This document shows, piece by piece, positions 51,307 to 60,082 of a stretch of DNA of 64,000 nt (the first letter of the stretch is position 1; each line of letters starts with the position of its first letter). A program made the position numbers and the translations under genes. The stretch lies in NCBI RefSeq assembly GCF_001904725.1, contig NZ_MRCE01000031.1:1-64000 (forward strand), written 5' to 3'. The notes below the pieces were generated by a model. The model saw only the letters and a program-made list of their open reading frames with translations. It was not told where the DNA came from and did not search any database. Source of the stretch: Phormidium ambiguum IAM M-71. GTDB lineage: Bacteria > Cyanobacteriota > Cyanobacteriia > Cyanobacteriales > Aerosakkonemataceae.

Positions 51307-53694
51307 ATGTTACGAGTTAGTTTCATGGGATGGCAACGAAAGGGCATTGTGCAGATGTTTGTCCGATTCGTGGCGATGATTTTTTTCAGCATTATTAGTT
51401 TGTTCCCGCTGCCTGCAATGGCTGCAACTTCTAAGATTTTGCCTGTTCCAGAGCCAGATTTTCAGGGGAAGATTGGGCTTACTTATAAGGAATCTCAACC
51501 GGATTTTCCTAAACCGATCGCAGCACCAGCAAAAGCTCCCAACGTACTATTAGTTCTGCTCGATGACGTAGGTTTTGGACAAACCAGCACTTTTGGTGGG
51601 CCGATCGACACTCCCAATCTGACCAAATTAGCAGAACGGGGATTACGCTACAACCAGTTTCATGTTACTGCCCTTTGTTCTCCCACCAGAGCGGCATTAC
51701 TAACCGGACGGAATCACCATTCCGTAAATACAGGTGTAGTTGAGGAGTTGGCAACAGGTTTTCCAGGCTATACTACCATTCTGCCCAAGAGTGCAGCGAC
51801 GGTAGCGGAAGTGCTACGGCAAAACGGTTATAGCACTGCGGCTTTTGGGAAATGGCACAATACGCCAGATTATGAAACTAGTGCAGCAGGGCCGTTCGAT
51901 CGCTGGCCCACCCATCTTGGTTTTGATTATTTCTACGGCTTTTTGGGCGGTGATACAAACCAATGGAGTCCAGCACTGGTAGAGAATACTAAACGAATTC
52001 AAAAACCAACTGACAATCCCGATTATCATTTAACTCCAGACCTGGCAGATCGTGCGATTTCTTGGATTCAGACTCAGCAATCGATCGCACCAGATAAACC
52101 TTTCTTTGCTTACTTTGCCACAGGCGCAACCCACGCACCCCACCATGCGCCGAAAGCTTGGATTGACAAATATAAAGGTAAATTTGACCAAGGATGGGAT
52201 AAACTGCGCGAGGAAACCTTTGCTCGTCAGAAACAACTAGGCGTGATTCCTGTCAATACTCAACTTACACCACGTCCCAAAGAACTACCTGCTTGGGATT
52301 CTTTATCAAAAGAAGAGCAGAAACTTTTTGCTCATCAAGCCGAAGTATTTGCGGGATTTACCGCCCATACTGATGCCCAAATCGGACGGGTGATTGATGC
52401 GATCGATCGACTCGGAGAACTAGACAACACGCTGGTTATCTATATTGTTGGTGATAATGGTGCTAGTGCCGAGGGTGGTTTAACGGGTACTGTAAATGAA
52501 TTAAAAGTGTTTAACGGTGTACCTGAAAATACCCAACAACTGCTTGCTTCCATCGATGATTTAGGTAGTCCAAAAACCTTTAACCATTTTCATGCTGCTT
52601 GGGCGTGGGCTGTAAATACACCTTTCCAATGGACTAAGCAGATTGCATCTCACTTTGGCGGTACCCGCGATCCGCTAGTGATTGCTTGGGGCGATCGCAT
52701 TCAGGATCGGGGCGGACTTCGTACCCAGTTCCATCATGTTATTGATATCGCACCAACGATTCTGGAAGCAACAGGGATTACACCGCCTACGATTGTAAAT
52801 GGCGTGGAACAACAGCCGATCGAAGGCACCAGTTTGGTTTACACTTTTGATAATCCAGATGCTCCATCCCAACATACAACCCAGTATTTTGAGATGTTTG
52901 GTAATCGGGCGATTTACGATAAAGGTTGGATTGCCGCAGCTAGACATGGGCGCTTACCTTGGGAAAGAGTGTCTAAAACTAGTTTCGACCAAGATACCTG
53001 GGAACTTTACAACATTACCGAAGATTTCAGCGAAGCAAACAACGTGGCAGCGGAAAATCCCACCAAACTTAAGGAACTGCAATCGTTATTTTTAGCTGAA
53101 GCGCGTCAGCATAACGTTTTACCTTTAGACGATCGCCTTTTGAACCGCTTTGATGTCAGCAGTCGCCCCAGTTTAACCGCAGGTAGAAATCACTTTACCT
53201 ATTATCCTGGTGCAGTGGGCATTCCTGAAGGTAGTGCGCCAGACTTGAAAAACAAATCCTTTACCATCACCGCAACAGTTGATATTTCCAAAGACAACGA
53301 CCATGCAGAGGGAGTTTTAGTTGCTCAGGGTGGACGTTTTGCTGGATGGAGTTTCTACCTTGACGATGGTAAACCTACTTTTGCTTATAACTTTTTAGGG
53401 AGCGATCGGACCTTAATCAAATCTAAGGAAGAAGTTCCCGTTGGATCATCCAATATCAGATTTGAGTTTGAGTCTGATGGCGGAACTCCCGGCGCTGGAG
53501 GCACAGGTAAGTTATTCATCAACAACAAACCCGTAGGTGAAGGTCGCATCGCCAAAACAGTCCCCTACCGTTTAGGTTTAGACGAAACCTTTGATGTTGG
53601 TCAAGACCTGGGTACACCTGTTGTCGAAAACTATCCCGCACCATTTGCATTTACAGGCAACTTGCAGAAAGTCACCTTGGATTTAAAAGCTTAG
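51307..53694 (+). CDS. Arylsulfatase, exported
   Basis: Type I sulfatase, 795 residues, hydrolysing sulfate esters in the periplasm. A signal peptide ends at about 39 (PLPAMAA). Metal ligands D86/D87 in [11 protein letters not shown]; the formylglycine motif is C124-S-P-T-R ([13 protein letters not shown]). A K-x-x-T...H-type region follows (GKWHNTP), and the C-terminal ~170 residues form a beta-rich domain ([15 protein letters not shown] onward). It belongs to the large group with Pseudomonas AtsA. Good ribosome-binding site GAGGAG. It is encoded with its own activating enzyme. Confidence 0.95.
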   Translation: MLRVSFMGWQRKGIVQMFVRFVAMIFFSIISLFPLPAMAATSKILPVPEPDFQGKIGLTYKESQPDFPKPIAAPAKAPNVLLVLLDDVGFGQTSTFGGPIDTPNLTKLAERGLRYNQFHVTALCSPTRAALLTGRNHHSVNTGVVEELATGFPGYTTILPKSAATVAEVLRQNGYSTAAFGKWHNTPDYETSAAGPFDRWPTHLGFDYFYGFLGGDTNQWSPALVENTKRIQKPTDNPDYHLTPDLADRAISWIQTQQSIAPDKPFFAYFATGATHAPHHAPKAWIDKYKGKFDQGWDKLREETFARQKQLGVIPVNTQLTPRPKELPAWDSLSKEEQKLFAHQAEVFAGFTAHTDAQIGRVIDAIDRLGELDNTLVIYIVGDNGASAEGGLTGTVNELKVFNGVPENTQQLLASIDDLGSPKTFNHFHAAWAWAVNTPFQWTKQIASHFGGTRDPLVIAWGDRIQDRGGLRTQFHHVIDIAPTILEATGITPPTIVNGVEQQPIEGTSLVYTFDNPDAPSQHTTQYFEMFGNRAIYDKGWIAAARHGRLPWERVSKTSFDQDTWELYNITEDFSEANNVAAENPTKLKELQSLFLAEARQHNVLPLDDRLLNRFDVSSRPSLTAGRNHFTYYPGAVGIPEGSAPDLKNKSFTITATVDISKDNDHAEGVLVAQGGRFAGWSFYLDDGKPTFAYNFLGSDRTLIKSKEEVPVGSSNIRFEFESDGGTPGAGGTGKLFINNKPVGEGRIAKTVPYRLGLDETFDVGQDLGTPVVENYPAPFAFTGNLQKVTLDLKA

Positions 53695-53700
53695 AACAAA

Positions 53701-53821
53701 AGACTTCTTGCAAAAATAGACAATCTCTAAGTTTTATCTGTGTATCCTTTCGGGGAAGCAAGCTACATCTGTGTTTATCTGTGGTTAAAAAACTTAGATT
53801 TCGCACTTTTGCAAGAAGTCT
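53701..53821. repeat. 121-bp palindromic element
   Basis: Outer 15-bp perfect arms AGACTTCTTGCAAAA / TTTTGCAAGAAGTCT and an inner CTAAGTTTT / AAAACTTAG pair around ATCTGTGT-type sequence. MITE-like, 7 bp after the sulfatase stop. The spacer to 54056 holds only generic cyanobacterial intergenic phrases. Confidence 0.7.
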
Positions 53822-54056
53822 AAAAAACATAAAAAGGCAAAGAGAAACACACCAAATCTTGGTTAGTGGGATGGGCGGGTTTTGATTTCAATCTAATTGC
53901 TGGGTATTCCAAGCTTTTGGCTAAACCCGCCCCTACACCATTCGTATCAATCATTTGTGTAAACGCTATTATCTTCTCTCTCTTTCCTCTGCGTCCTCTG
54001 CGTCTCTGCGGTTCATTATTTTCATAAATTTCCCGGTTTAGACCGATCGCCAACTA

Positions 54057-54929
54057 ATGAATGAAATCTTGACAGTTATCGACTTTCGCCTCATCAACAA
54101 ACTAGCATTTCTGACCTTAATCCTTTCAATGCTGCTGGATACAGGATTAAGTCTAACTATTCAACAACTTTGGGAACCCTTCCGCAATATTCGATTGATT
54201 CTGCAATCATTGTTGGCAAACTTTATTTTCGTGCCATTGTTTGTGTATTTGTTGCTGCAAGTTATTCCTTTAAGTGAACCTTTCCGAATTGGGTTTACGA
54301 TTATGGCTGTGGCTGGTGGCCCTCCAGTATTACCGAAACTTGCTCAGTTGGTAAATGGCAATCTGGCTTATGCTGCTGGACTGATGATGTTGATGATATG
54401 TGTTACGGCATTTTATATGCCATTTGCGTTATCGATCGCTCTCCAAAATATCCAAGTAAATCCCTGGCAGATTGTAAAACCTTTGGTGACATTGATGTTA
54501 ATTCCCTTAGCGATCGGATTGCTGATTCGATCGCTAAATAAAACAATGGCAGCTACTCTACAACCTTTGATGCGCCAAATCTCCAGCGTTGGATTGATTG
54601 TAGGTTTGAGTACCTCGCTGATACTTCAGTTTGGAAGTTTGGTTGTTATGGTCAAAACTGGGGTAATTTTTGCGATCGCTATATTTATCATAGTTTCCTT
54701 TGGGTTTGGCTATCTTCTAGGTGGCCCCAATAGCGACACTCGACGAACCTTAGCAGTTGGAACTGCCCAACGCAACATGGCGGCAGCGCTTTTGGTTGCT
54801 GGTACTAACTTTGACGATCCCGCTGTGGTGAGTGTCATCGTAGTTACGAGTTTGTCGCTGTTTGTTTTGATTCGCTTGATTGCTAAACAAGCTTTTGCTG
54901 TAGCAGAAGTTGAGCAAGTAGAAGTTTGA
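54057..54929 (+). CDS. BASS-family (bile acid:sodium symporter-like) transporter
   Basis: 290 residues, about nine to ten helices. Family marks are the GPPVLPKLAQLVNGNLAYAA stretch (about 89-108) and the late TAQRNMAAALLVAGTNFDDP (about 239-258), which form the crossed helices of the ion-binding site. BASS transporters move organic anions such as pyruvate, taurocholate or sulfated compounds with sodium. After the arylsulfatase pair it could take up the desulfated product or a sulfate ester; this is inference. It is followed by an 11-bp hairpin. Confidence 0.82.
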   Translation: MNEILTVIDFRLINKLAFLTLILSMLLDTGLSLTIQQLWEPFRNIRLILQSLLANFIFVPLFVYLLLQVIPLSEPFRIGFTIMAVAGGPPVLPKLAQLVNGNLAYAAGLMMLMICVTAFYMPFALSIALQNIQVNPWQIVKPLVTLMLIPLAIGLLIRSLNKTMAATLQPLMRQISSVGLIVGLSTSLILQFGSLVVMVKTGVIFAIAIFIIVSFGFGYLLGGPNSDTRRTLAVGTAQRNMAAALLVAGTNFDDPAVVSVIVVTSLSLFVLIRLIAKQAFAVAEVEQVEV

Positions 54930-54989
54930 TTACTAAAAGCTATAAATAATAACGCTAGTTGCTAGTTATTAAGATTGAAGTAGGTAGTA

Positions 54990-55024
54990 GGTAGTGGGTA
55001 ATCGGATTCCTACTACCCACTACC
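54990..55024 (+). terminator. Hairpin after the BASS gene
   Basis: 11-bp arms GGTAGTGGGTA / TACCCACTACC with a 13-nt loop, 61 bp after the stop. No strong U-run follows. Confidence 0.45.
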
Positions 55025-55176
55025 GATTGACAATTTGAATTTGAAAAAATCAAATTATTATTTAGGGCTTGCTGAAAAAAGGTAGAAGATAATACAACCC
55101 ACATTCCGCATCCAAAACTGTGACAACAGGAAATAATCGTGTTCAGGTTGAGAGTGCAGAATGTATGTTCTTACTG

Positions 55177-55563
55177 CTACACCTCAATTTTATAATTGAG
55201 TTGATGCTCATCTCCAGGTAAGCCGCGAAAACCCCAATTGTGTTTTGGTGTTTCTGAGATTGTCATTTCCAGGTCTTGACTATCAATTCTTAGTGCCTTC
55301 ACTCGTTCAAATAACAAAGTAATTAACTTTTTTTTTGCTTCAATACTACGTCCCTCAATCATGCTAAATTCGATAATTGTGTAACGTTCAGTTCTTCCAA
55401 CAGGATAGTAAAAATCTGAGGCATCAAGTGGAAAAAATCTATGAGCGCGTTTATCTGCGGGGTACTGGAGTGCATCAATTAAACAAGAGTGTATGATATC
55501 GGAAAGTTCTTGCTTGATAGGATCAAGCTGTTCTCTCAAACCGTAAATCTTGACTTGCACCAT
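55177..55563 (-). CDS. Tautomerase-family protein
   Basis: 128 residues of the MIF/4-oxalocrotonate tautomerase superfamily, long (two-repeat) type: YGLREQLDPIKQELSDIIHS at 8-27, RAHRFFPLDASDFYYPVGRT at 39-58, NWGFRGLPGDEHQLNYK near the end. Classical members use Pro1 as catalytic base; here residue 2 is Val, so the usual Pro1 is absent. Either the enzyme works differently or the annotated start is imperfect. Neighbours give no substrate. Confidence 0.78.
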   Translation of the reverse strand: MVQVKIYGLREQLDPIKQELSDIIHSCLIDALQYPADKRAHRFFPLDASDFYYPVGRTERYTIIEFSMIEGRSIEAKKKLITLLFERVKALRIDSQDLEMTISETPKHNWGFRGLPGDEHQLNYKIEV

Positions 55564-55988
55564 ATTGTCTTATCAACCTCCTGTGAAAGAGGGCTACCAA
55601 CTATCAAGCGTAACAAATCTGTTCCCCGTTCCCTGTTCAGGAGTTCCCTTCCCTCACCAAAATGTCCCGTCTTAGACGATAGCCTAAAAGAGAAAATTTC
55701 TGACCTTACGCAACGCCTTTATTTCCTAACCTCTAAAAAACTGAAACGCAAAGCCGACAATCGCACCAGCAAGAACTAACCAGGCAGAGTTCACTTTGAA
55801 GCGAAATACTGCGATCGTTCCTCTACAGCACTTTAATTTTCGCTCAATTCGAGGTTGGATTTTATTTTTTAGGTGTATTCGATCTCAACAATTAATGACT
55901 ATTTGAACTAATCAATCACCTTGGCTATCTCGATCAAATAATCAGATAAAGGGATAATTCATGAATTATCCCTACACCATATAGAATT
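55564..55988. other. Intergenic, no gene
   Basis: About 425 bp between two minus-strand genes. A 96-codon plus-strand frame (55489-55779) lacks recognisable content and overlaps the tautomerase gene. No motif copies or strong hairpins seen. Confidence 0.4.
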
Positions 55989-56660
55989 CTAATCAGCGAT
56001 GACAAGTGCAATTGCTAACCCGTCATAACCTTTGCTGCCAACTGTCTGAATAGTTGTTGCTTTCACTCTTGGTTCTGCGGCTAGCAGGTTATTAAATTTA
56101 CGCACTCCATGAATATTTTCATCGGTACTATCCGCATCAATAACTGCGCCTTTACGGATGACATTATCGACAATAATTACACTGCCACGTCGAGTTAATT
56201 TGAGTGCCCATTTGAAATAGTCGGGAATATTTACTTTGTCAGCATCAATGAAAACGAAATCGAAAGGTGCTTGACCTTCGTTCGCCAGTTGTGGCAATGT
56301 GTCTAATGCTGATCCGATGCGAATTTCCACAATCTTGGTTAGTCCGGCGCGATCAATATTTTCCCGAGCAACTTCAGCGTGTTTTGGATTAGCTTCTAGG
56401 GTAATTAGTTTACCGCCGGGAGGAAGCGCCCGTGCCAGCCAAATTGTACTGTAACCAGCCAATGTTCCCAGCTCTAAAATTCTGCTTGCGCCTTGAATTT
56501 GAGCCAGAATATGCAACAGTTTGCCTTGATTGGGAGCAACATTAATTTTGGGTAAGTTGGCATCGATCGTCGATTGAATCGTAGCATCTAGCGCCGAATC
56601 AGAAGGTATCAGCAAATCGGTGATATAGTCATCAACCGCAGTCCATTGAGTTTGAGTCAT
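55989..56660 (-). CDS. O-methyltransferase (catechol/caffeoyl-CoA type)
   Basis: 223-residue SAM-dependent enzyme: SAM motif I ILELGTLAGYSTIWLARAL (about 61-79), motif with acidic residue LITLEANPKHAEVAREN, and the metal Asp in FVFIDADKVNIPDYF plus VDNVIRKG. It methylates a catechol-like hydroxyl using a divalent metal. The ribosome-binding site is AAGGA. It lies 11 bp after an ABM-type gene, so the pair forms an operon for an aromatic or quinone product. Confidence 0.9.
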   Translation of the reverse strand: MTQTQWTAVDDYITDLLIPSDSALDATIQSTIDANLPKINVAPNQGKLLHILAQIQGASRILELGTLAGYSTIWLARALPPGGKLITLEANPKHAEVARENIDRAGLTKIVEIRIGSALDTLPQLANEGQAPFDFVFIDADKVNIPDYFKWALKLTRRGSVIIVDNVIRKGAVIDADSTDENIHGVRKFNNLLAAEPRVKATTIQTVGSKGYDGLAIALVIAD

Positions 56661-56671
56661 ATTATTAATCC

Positions 56672-56968
56672 TTAACTAAATTGAACAATTTCGTAATGTT
56701 CTACTGTTGGAAAGGGGTCGTAAAAATGATGCAGGAGGGTTCGCCATTGCTCATATTTTTCAGATTGTCTAAATCCAACGGTATGAGCTTCTAGCGTTTG
56801 CCAACGAACCAGCAAAATATAACGATTTGAGGTTTCAATACAGCGTTGAAGTTCGTGAGAAATATATCCCGGCATTGAAGCAATGATAGGTGAAGCAGTT
56901 TTGAAAGCGATTTCAAACTCTTGAGCTAACCCAGGCTTAATTTCCAAAATTGCTACTTCTAGTATCAT
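56672..56968 (-). CDS. Antibiotic biosynthesis monooxygenase (ABM)-family protein
   Basis: 98-residue ferredoxin-like ABM fold: MILEVAILEIKPGLAQEFEI, PGYISHELQRCIETSNRYIL (about 34-53), then VRWQTLEAHTVGFR. Such small dimers include quinol monooxygenases, heme-degrading enzymes and non-catalytic stress proteins. No cofactor residues can be fixed by eye. Co-transcribed with the downstream O-methyltransferase. Confidence 0.83.
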   Translation of the reverse strand: MILEVAILEIKPGLAQEFEIAFKTASPIIASMPGYISHELQRCIETSNRYILLVRWQTLEAHTVGFRQSEKYEQWRTLLHHFYDPFPTVEHYEIVQFS

Positions 56969-57110
56969 CGCGTTAACTTAGCAACATTAAGATGACGATA
57001 ATTCACCCGATCGACTAATGTTCCATGCAAAAAAAATACCGCAGAGATAATTCATTTTTTGTTGTTTGAGAGAGGAGATTCTTGATTAGTAATCTCGATC
57101 GAAAACCCAA

Positions 57111-57437
57111 TTAACTTTGATAAGGGCGCGGTAATTGGCGCAGTTTATAAGCGGGATCTAATTCACTATTGTTTTTTCTGCCATATCCCCAACCTAAGAT
57201 GCGACGGTATTCGCCCATGATGCCGCTTTCGATTAAATCATCCTCATCAACTGCAACGTTGGTATGGGATTCAGGGGCAACATAAAGCGCGTCCGCAGGA
57301 CAATAAGCCTCGCACATAAAACAAGTTTGACAATCTTCCTGTCGAGCAATGACGGGCGGTTGATTGGGCACAGCATCAAACACATTAGTGGGACAAACTA
57401 TCACTTGCAACATAAAATGGCGTAGTTTGTGAATCAT
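57111..57437 (-). pseudogene. 4Fe-4S ferredoxin, C-terminal part (gene interrupted)
   Basis: Genuine ferredoxin sequence starts at VCPTNVFDAVPNQPPVIAR and holds the second cluster motif CQTCFMCEAYCP, then a C-terminal tail (GYGRKNNSELDPAYKLRQLP). The first cluster motif is missing; the residues before VCPT are unrelated. The missing start is found at 57880-57948, about 480 bp upstream on the same strand. The family, a small 2[4Fe-4S] ferredoxin, is common in sulfonate clusters, where it can feed electrons to oxygenases. The fragment alone would bind one cluster at most. Confidence 0.8.
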
Positions 57438-57882
57438 AAACTGGCTAAACCGCCACGGAAATACAAAGTTTCAGACGGCTAAACGTCTGAAACTTTGTAT
57501 CAAATCTTAGCTAGAGTTCAAATTTTGCATGATAAAGTGGCTATAAGTTTCCTAGCTAAAAGGAAAATAAAAAAGTCAGAAATATTATTTTTTTGCCCGT
57601 TATATGGGAACTTTTGTGCCAATATATGGTTTAAAACAGCCAAGATATGGTTCAAAAGAAGTTTTTGTGTACAAAAACTTCTTTTGAACTATTATCTTCC
57701 ACAGCAAAAATTTACTAACAGGAGAGCTATAGTTTTGGGAGTTGTCAACAGCAGTATTTAAATCAAAAGCTTATATGGAGAGCATTTGAGACATCTATTA
57801 CTCAAAAAATGAATTGTGAAGTATAAATTGGCTTACCCACTTATGAAGCATAAATTGGCGTTTCACGCCAATTTATGCTTCA
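57400..57882. mobile_element. Palindrome-rich insert splitting the ferredoxin gene
   Basis: About 480 bp without a credible gene, flanked by AGTGGGACAAACT (57387-57399) and AGTGACACAAACT (57883-57895), a 13-bp direct repeat with two mismatches that could be a target duplication. It contains three perfect hairpins: 57461-57500 (17-bp arms), 57650-57689 (19-bp arms, 2-nt loop) and one near 57844-57881 (GAAGCATAAATTGGCG arms). No transposase; possibly a non-autonomous element or stacked palindromic repeats. Confidence 0.55.
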
Positions 57883-57948
57883 AGTGACACAAACTTGCAC
57901 ACATACATTGCAATTAATACAGAGTTTATGACTCACAAGCTCGATCAT
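57880..57948 (-). pseudogene. 4Fe-4S ferredoxin, N-terminal part (gene interrupted)
   Basis: Starts at ATG 57948 with a good ribosome-binding site (GCAGGAG) and reads MIELVSHKLCINCNVCVQVC, the standard first cluster motif C-x2-C-x2-C-x3-C, then V-T-stop. The downstream continuation, with the P-T-N-V-F that should follow the last Cys, lies at 57405. The two halves together would give a normal ~100-residue 2[4Fe-4S] ferredoxin. Confidence 0.75.
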
Positions 57949-57992
57949 GATACTGCTCCTGCTACCGTTTTGATATAGAGGGTGTGGTTTGA

Positions 57993-58778
57993 GCGATCGG
58001 TGGTATTTTAATTGCAACCGTTGGTGTGAAATACTGTTTTCTTTACGACACGCTGAGTTATATTGCTGCGATCGTGACTCTGAAAGCGATGCAAATACCA
58101 CGTAAGTCTCAAGCAGTGACGACACAGAATGATACTTGGCAGAAATTGCGCGAAGGCTTTCAATATGTCAGTACTATGCAACCAATTCGCATCATTCTGC
58201 TAATGTTGGCATTACATGGCATAGTTGGCATTTCCTACATTGCTGTATTACCTATTTTTGCGGCGGAGATTCTACACGGGAATGCTACTACAATGGCAGT
58301 ACTTGGGATGGCAGGGCCGATCGGTTCTTTATGCGCTTGTGTCTATCTGAGTATGCGACGCGGTATTTTGGGATTAGAACGGCTAATTATGGTGGCACAA
58401 GTTGCGATCGGAATGAGTCTAATTTCTTTTTCTCTATCCAAGCAACTCTGGCTATCTCTGTTGACACTGGTAATGGTTGGAGGTTTTGGAATTCTGCAAA
58501 TTACCAGCAGTAATACGATTATTCAAACTCTCGTACCAGACGACAAGCGTGGTCGTGTTATGAGTTTCTATGCACTGGCGATGGTGGGAATGATGCCTTT
58601 TGGGAATTTATTGGCTGGCAGTTTAGCACAGGTGATGGGTGCTCCCAATGCGCTACTTGTTTGCGGTAGTTTTTGTATCCTGGGATCGATATGGTATTCT
58701 TCTCAGTTGCCGCAGGTAATTTGTTGGATTAAGCAAGAAATCGATCGCTCTCATGTAAAAGAGCGATCCATAATTTGA
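57993..58778 (+). pseudogene. MFS transporter, C-terminal remnant
   Basis: Family sequence starts abruptly at AIGGILIATVGVKYCFLYDT just after an in-frame stop (57990-57992) and runs through about eight helices to a normal end; a GTG at 58026 could give 250 residues. It resembles EntS-type exporters of about 400-420 residues, so roughly the first 160 are missing. PDDKRGRVMSFYALAMVGMM is the typical motif before helix 10. The break lies only 44 bp from the ferredoxin N-terminal fragment, so both genes were damaged in the same short region. Confidence 0.78.
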
Positions 58779-58798
58779 TAATTTTGTTTATGGATGGT

Positions 58799-58817
58799 GA
58801 TGGGCATCTTGCCCATC
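58799..58817. terminator. Hairpin between convergent genes
   Basis: GATGGGC / GCCCATC with a 5-nt loop between the MFS remnant and the GST-like gene. A further GATCGCTC / GAGCGATC pair lies at 58743-58768. Confidence 0.4.
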
Positions 58818-58841
58818 CTACAAGGTTTAGGCTGGTAGTTA

Positions 58842-60062
58842 TCAATAAAGTGATGTCAACACTTTATCAACAGCCGCCCTAAATGCAGTTGCAGCACCTG
58901 CACTCATATCGCGGGGCGCACAAATGCGATTTCGCAGATATGCCAGGGTTATTGCTCCTACAGCAGCGACAATTGGATCGGCGTTATCTTTCCCACCAAT
59001 TCGTCCCCAAGGTAAAACGATTTTATTCCCATTGATGAGGTATTCTGCTAGTAATCTGAGGTGAAGATCGATCGCTTCTTTTACAGGTGAAATATCATCA
59101 TTTATTGCTAATCTTTGGACTCCAGAATTTTTCAGGATATCTGCGATCGCAGCTTCTCGATTATCGCTCAATCTTTCAGCTGCTTCTGCCCGATATTCTA
59201 TTGCTTCACTATCTGCTGGATTTAAAGGTGATAAATTTCCCACAGGTTGAGAACCGAATCTACGACGCAAAAGTAAATTATTAGTAATACTATCGGATCT
59301 AACTCGATGATAAGCAGGACGCTGACTGATAGCTTCAAACCAAGCATTAAGGCGAGGAAAACGAGGATTTCCCTTGATGTGGTAGCCTCGATAGACAGGT
59401 AAATTAGCTGCCAATCTGTCTAAATGGGCGCTATACATAATATCTATTAAGCTAAATGTTGAAACGAAAAATGAGCCGGGATATTTCCCTAAAGTTTGTT
59501 CCAGTTGATCTAGTTTTGCTTCAAAAGCTGCTTGTAAATTTGCCAACTCATTAGCATCAGAAATCGGTTCTCTGAGAAATTTGTAAGCGATATCTCTGAA
59601 ATCACTAGTGTCTGCATCCTCAATCCACTGTCTTGCAATAGCATTTTCTTCTGGATTTTCTGGTAATAATGGATGCTCCTTAAATCGCTCTTCCAAAGCT
59701 AAGAGAATATCTTTAGATTCGTAAACTAAATCACCTTGAATTTTAACTGCTGGTACTAAAGTTGTAGGAACTAAATCTGTATACCATTTAGGTTTATTAC
59801 TTAGGTCGATAAACTCAGTTTCAAAAGGAATTGCCTTTTCTTCTAATGCAAACCAAACTCTCTCACAAAAAGGACACCAAGAGTTAGTATCACGATAGAG
59901 CAATACTGGTGGTGCTGTATCTGGGGGAAGTTTATGCAAACTGCTAGGAATGGGAGCAGTAGAAGGCGATTGTCCAGGTCTACGTACTCGGCGGGTTGAG
60001 GTATTTTTTCGGGCAGTTTCTAACAGTTCATCCCAAGTAGATAGTATGTTTTGAATGCTCAT
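58842..60062 (-). CDS. Cysteine-type glutathione S-transferase with C-terminal extension
   Basis: 406 residues. After a basic Ser/Pro-rich lead (1-50) comes a thioredoxin-like domain with the active site SWCPFCERVWFALEEKAIPF (about 61-80), as in DHAR/omega GSTs, then VPTTLVPAVKIQGDLVYESK (cis-Pro, gamma-Glu site) and the helical domain to about 260. Residues ~270-406 are an unrecognised helical extension. Cys-type GSTs remove glutathione from conjugates or reduce disulfides. The ribosome-binding site is AAGGT. It follows ssuA copy 4 by 20 bp, so transport and thiol chemistry are coupled. Confidence 0.86.
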   Translation of the reverse strand: MSIQNILSTWDELLETARKNTSTRRVRRPGQSPSTAPIPSSLHKLPPDTAPPVLLYRDTNSWCPFCERVWFALEEKAIPFETEFIDLSNKPKWYTDLVPTTLVPAVKIQGDLVYESKDILLALEERFKEHPLLPENPEENAIARQWIEDADTSDFRDIAYKFLREPISDANELANLQAAFEAKLDQLEQTLGKYPGSFFVSTFSLIDIMYSAHLDRLAANLPVYRGYHIKGNPRFPRLNAWFEAISQRPAYHRVRSDSITNNLLLRRRFGSQPVGNLSPLNPADSEAIEYRAEAAERLSDNREAAIADILKNSGVQRLAINDDISPVKEAIDLHLRLLAEYLINGNKIVLPWGRIGGKDNADPIVAAVGAITLAYLRNRICAPRDMSAGAATAFRAAVDKVLTSLY

Positions 60063-60082
60063 TTTTCACCTTTTAATTTAAG

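Noticed and set aside
53820-54053. 77-codon minus-strand frame before the BASS gene
   Set aside because: Composed of common cyanobacterial intergenic sequence (CTCTGCGTCCTCTGCGTCTC type); no domain.
57495-57761. 88-codon frame inside the ferredoxin insert
   Set aside because: It runs through the perfect hairpin at 57650-57689 and has no family-like content; best read as noncoding.
57880-58125. 81-codon minus-strand frame containing the ferredoxin start
   Set aside because: Only the last 22 codons (from ATG 57948) are ferredoxin-like and preceded by a ribosome-binding site; the upstream part overlaps the MFS remnant.
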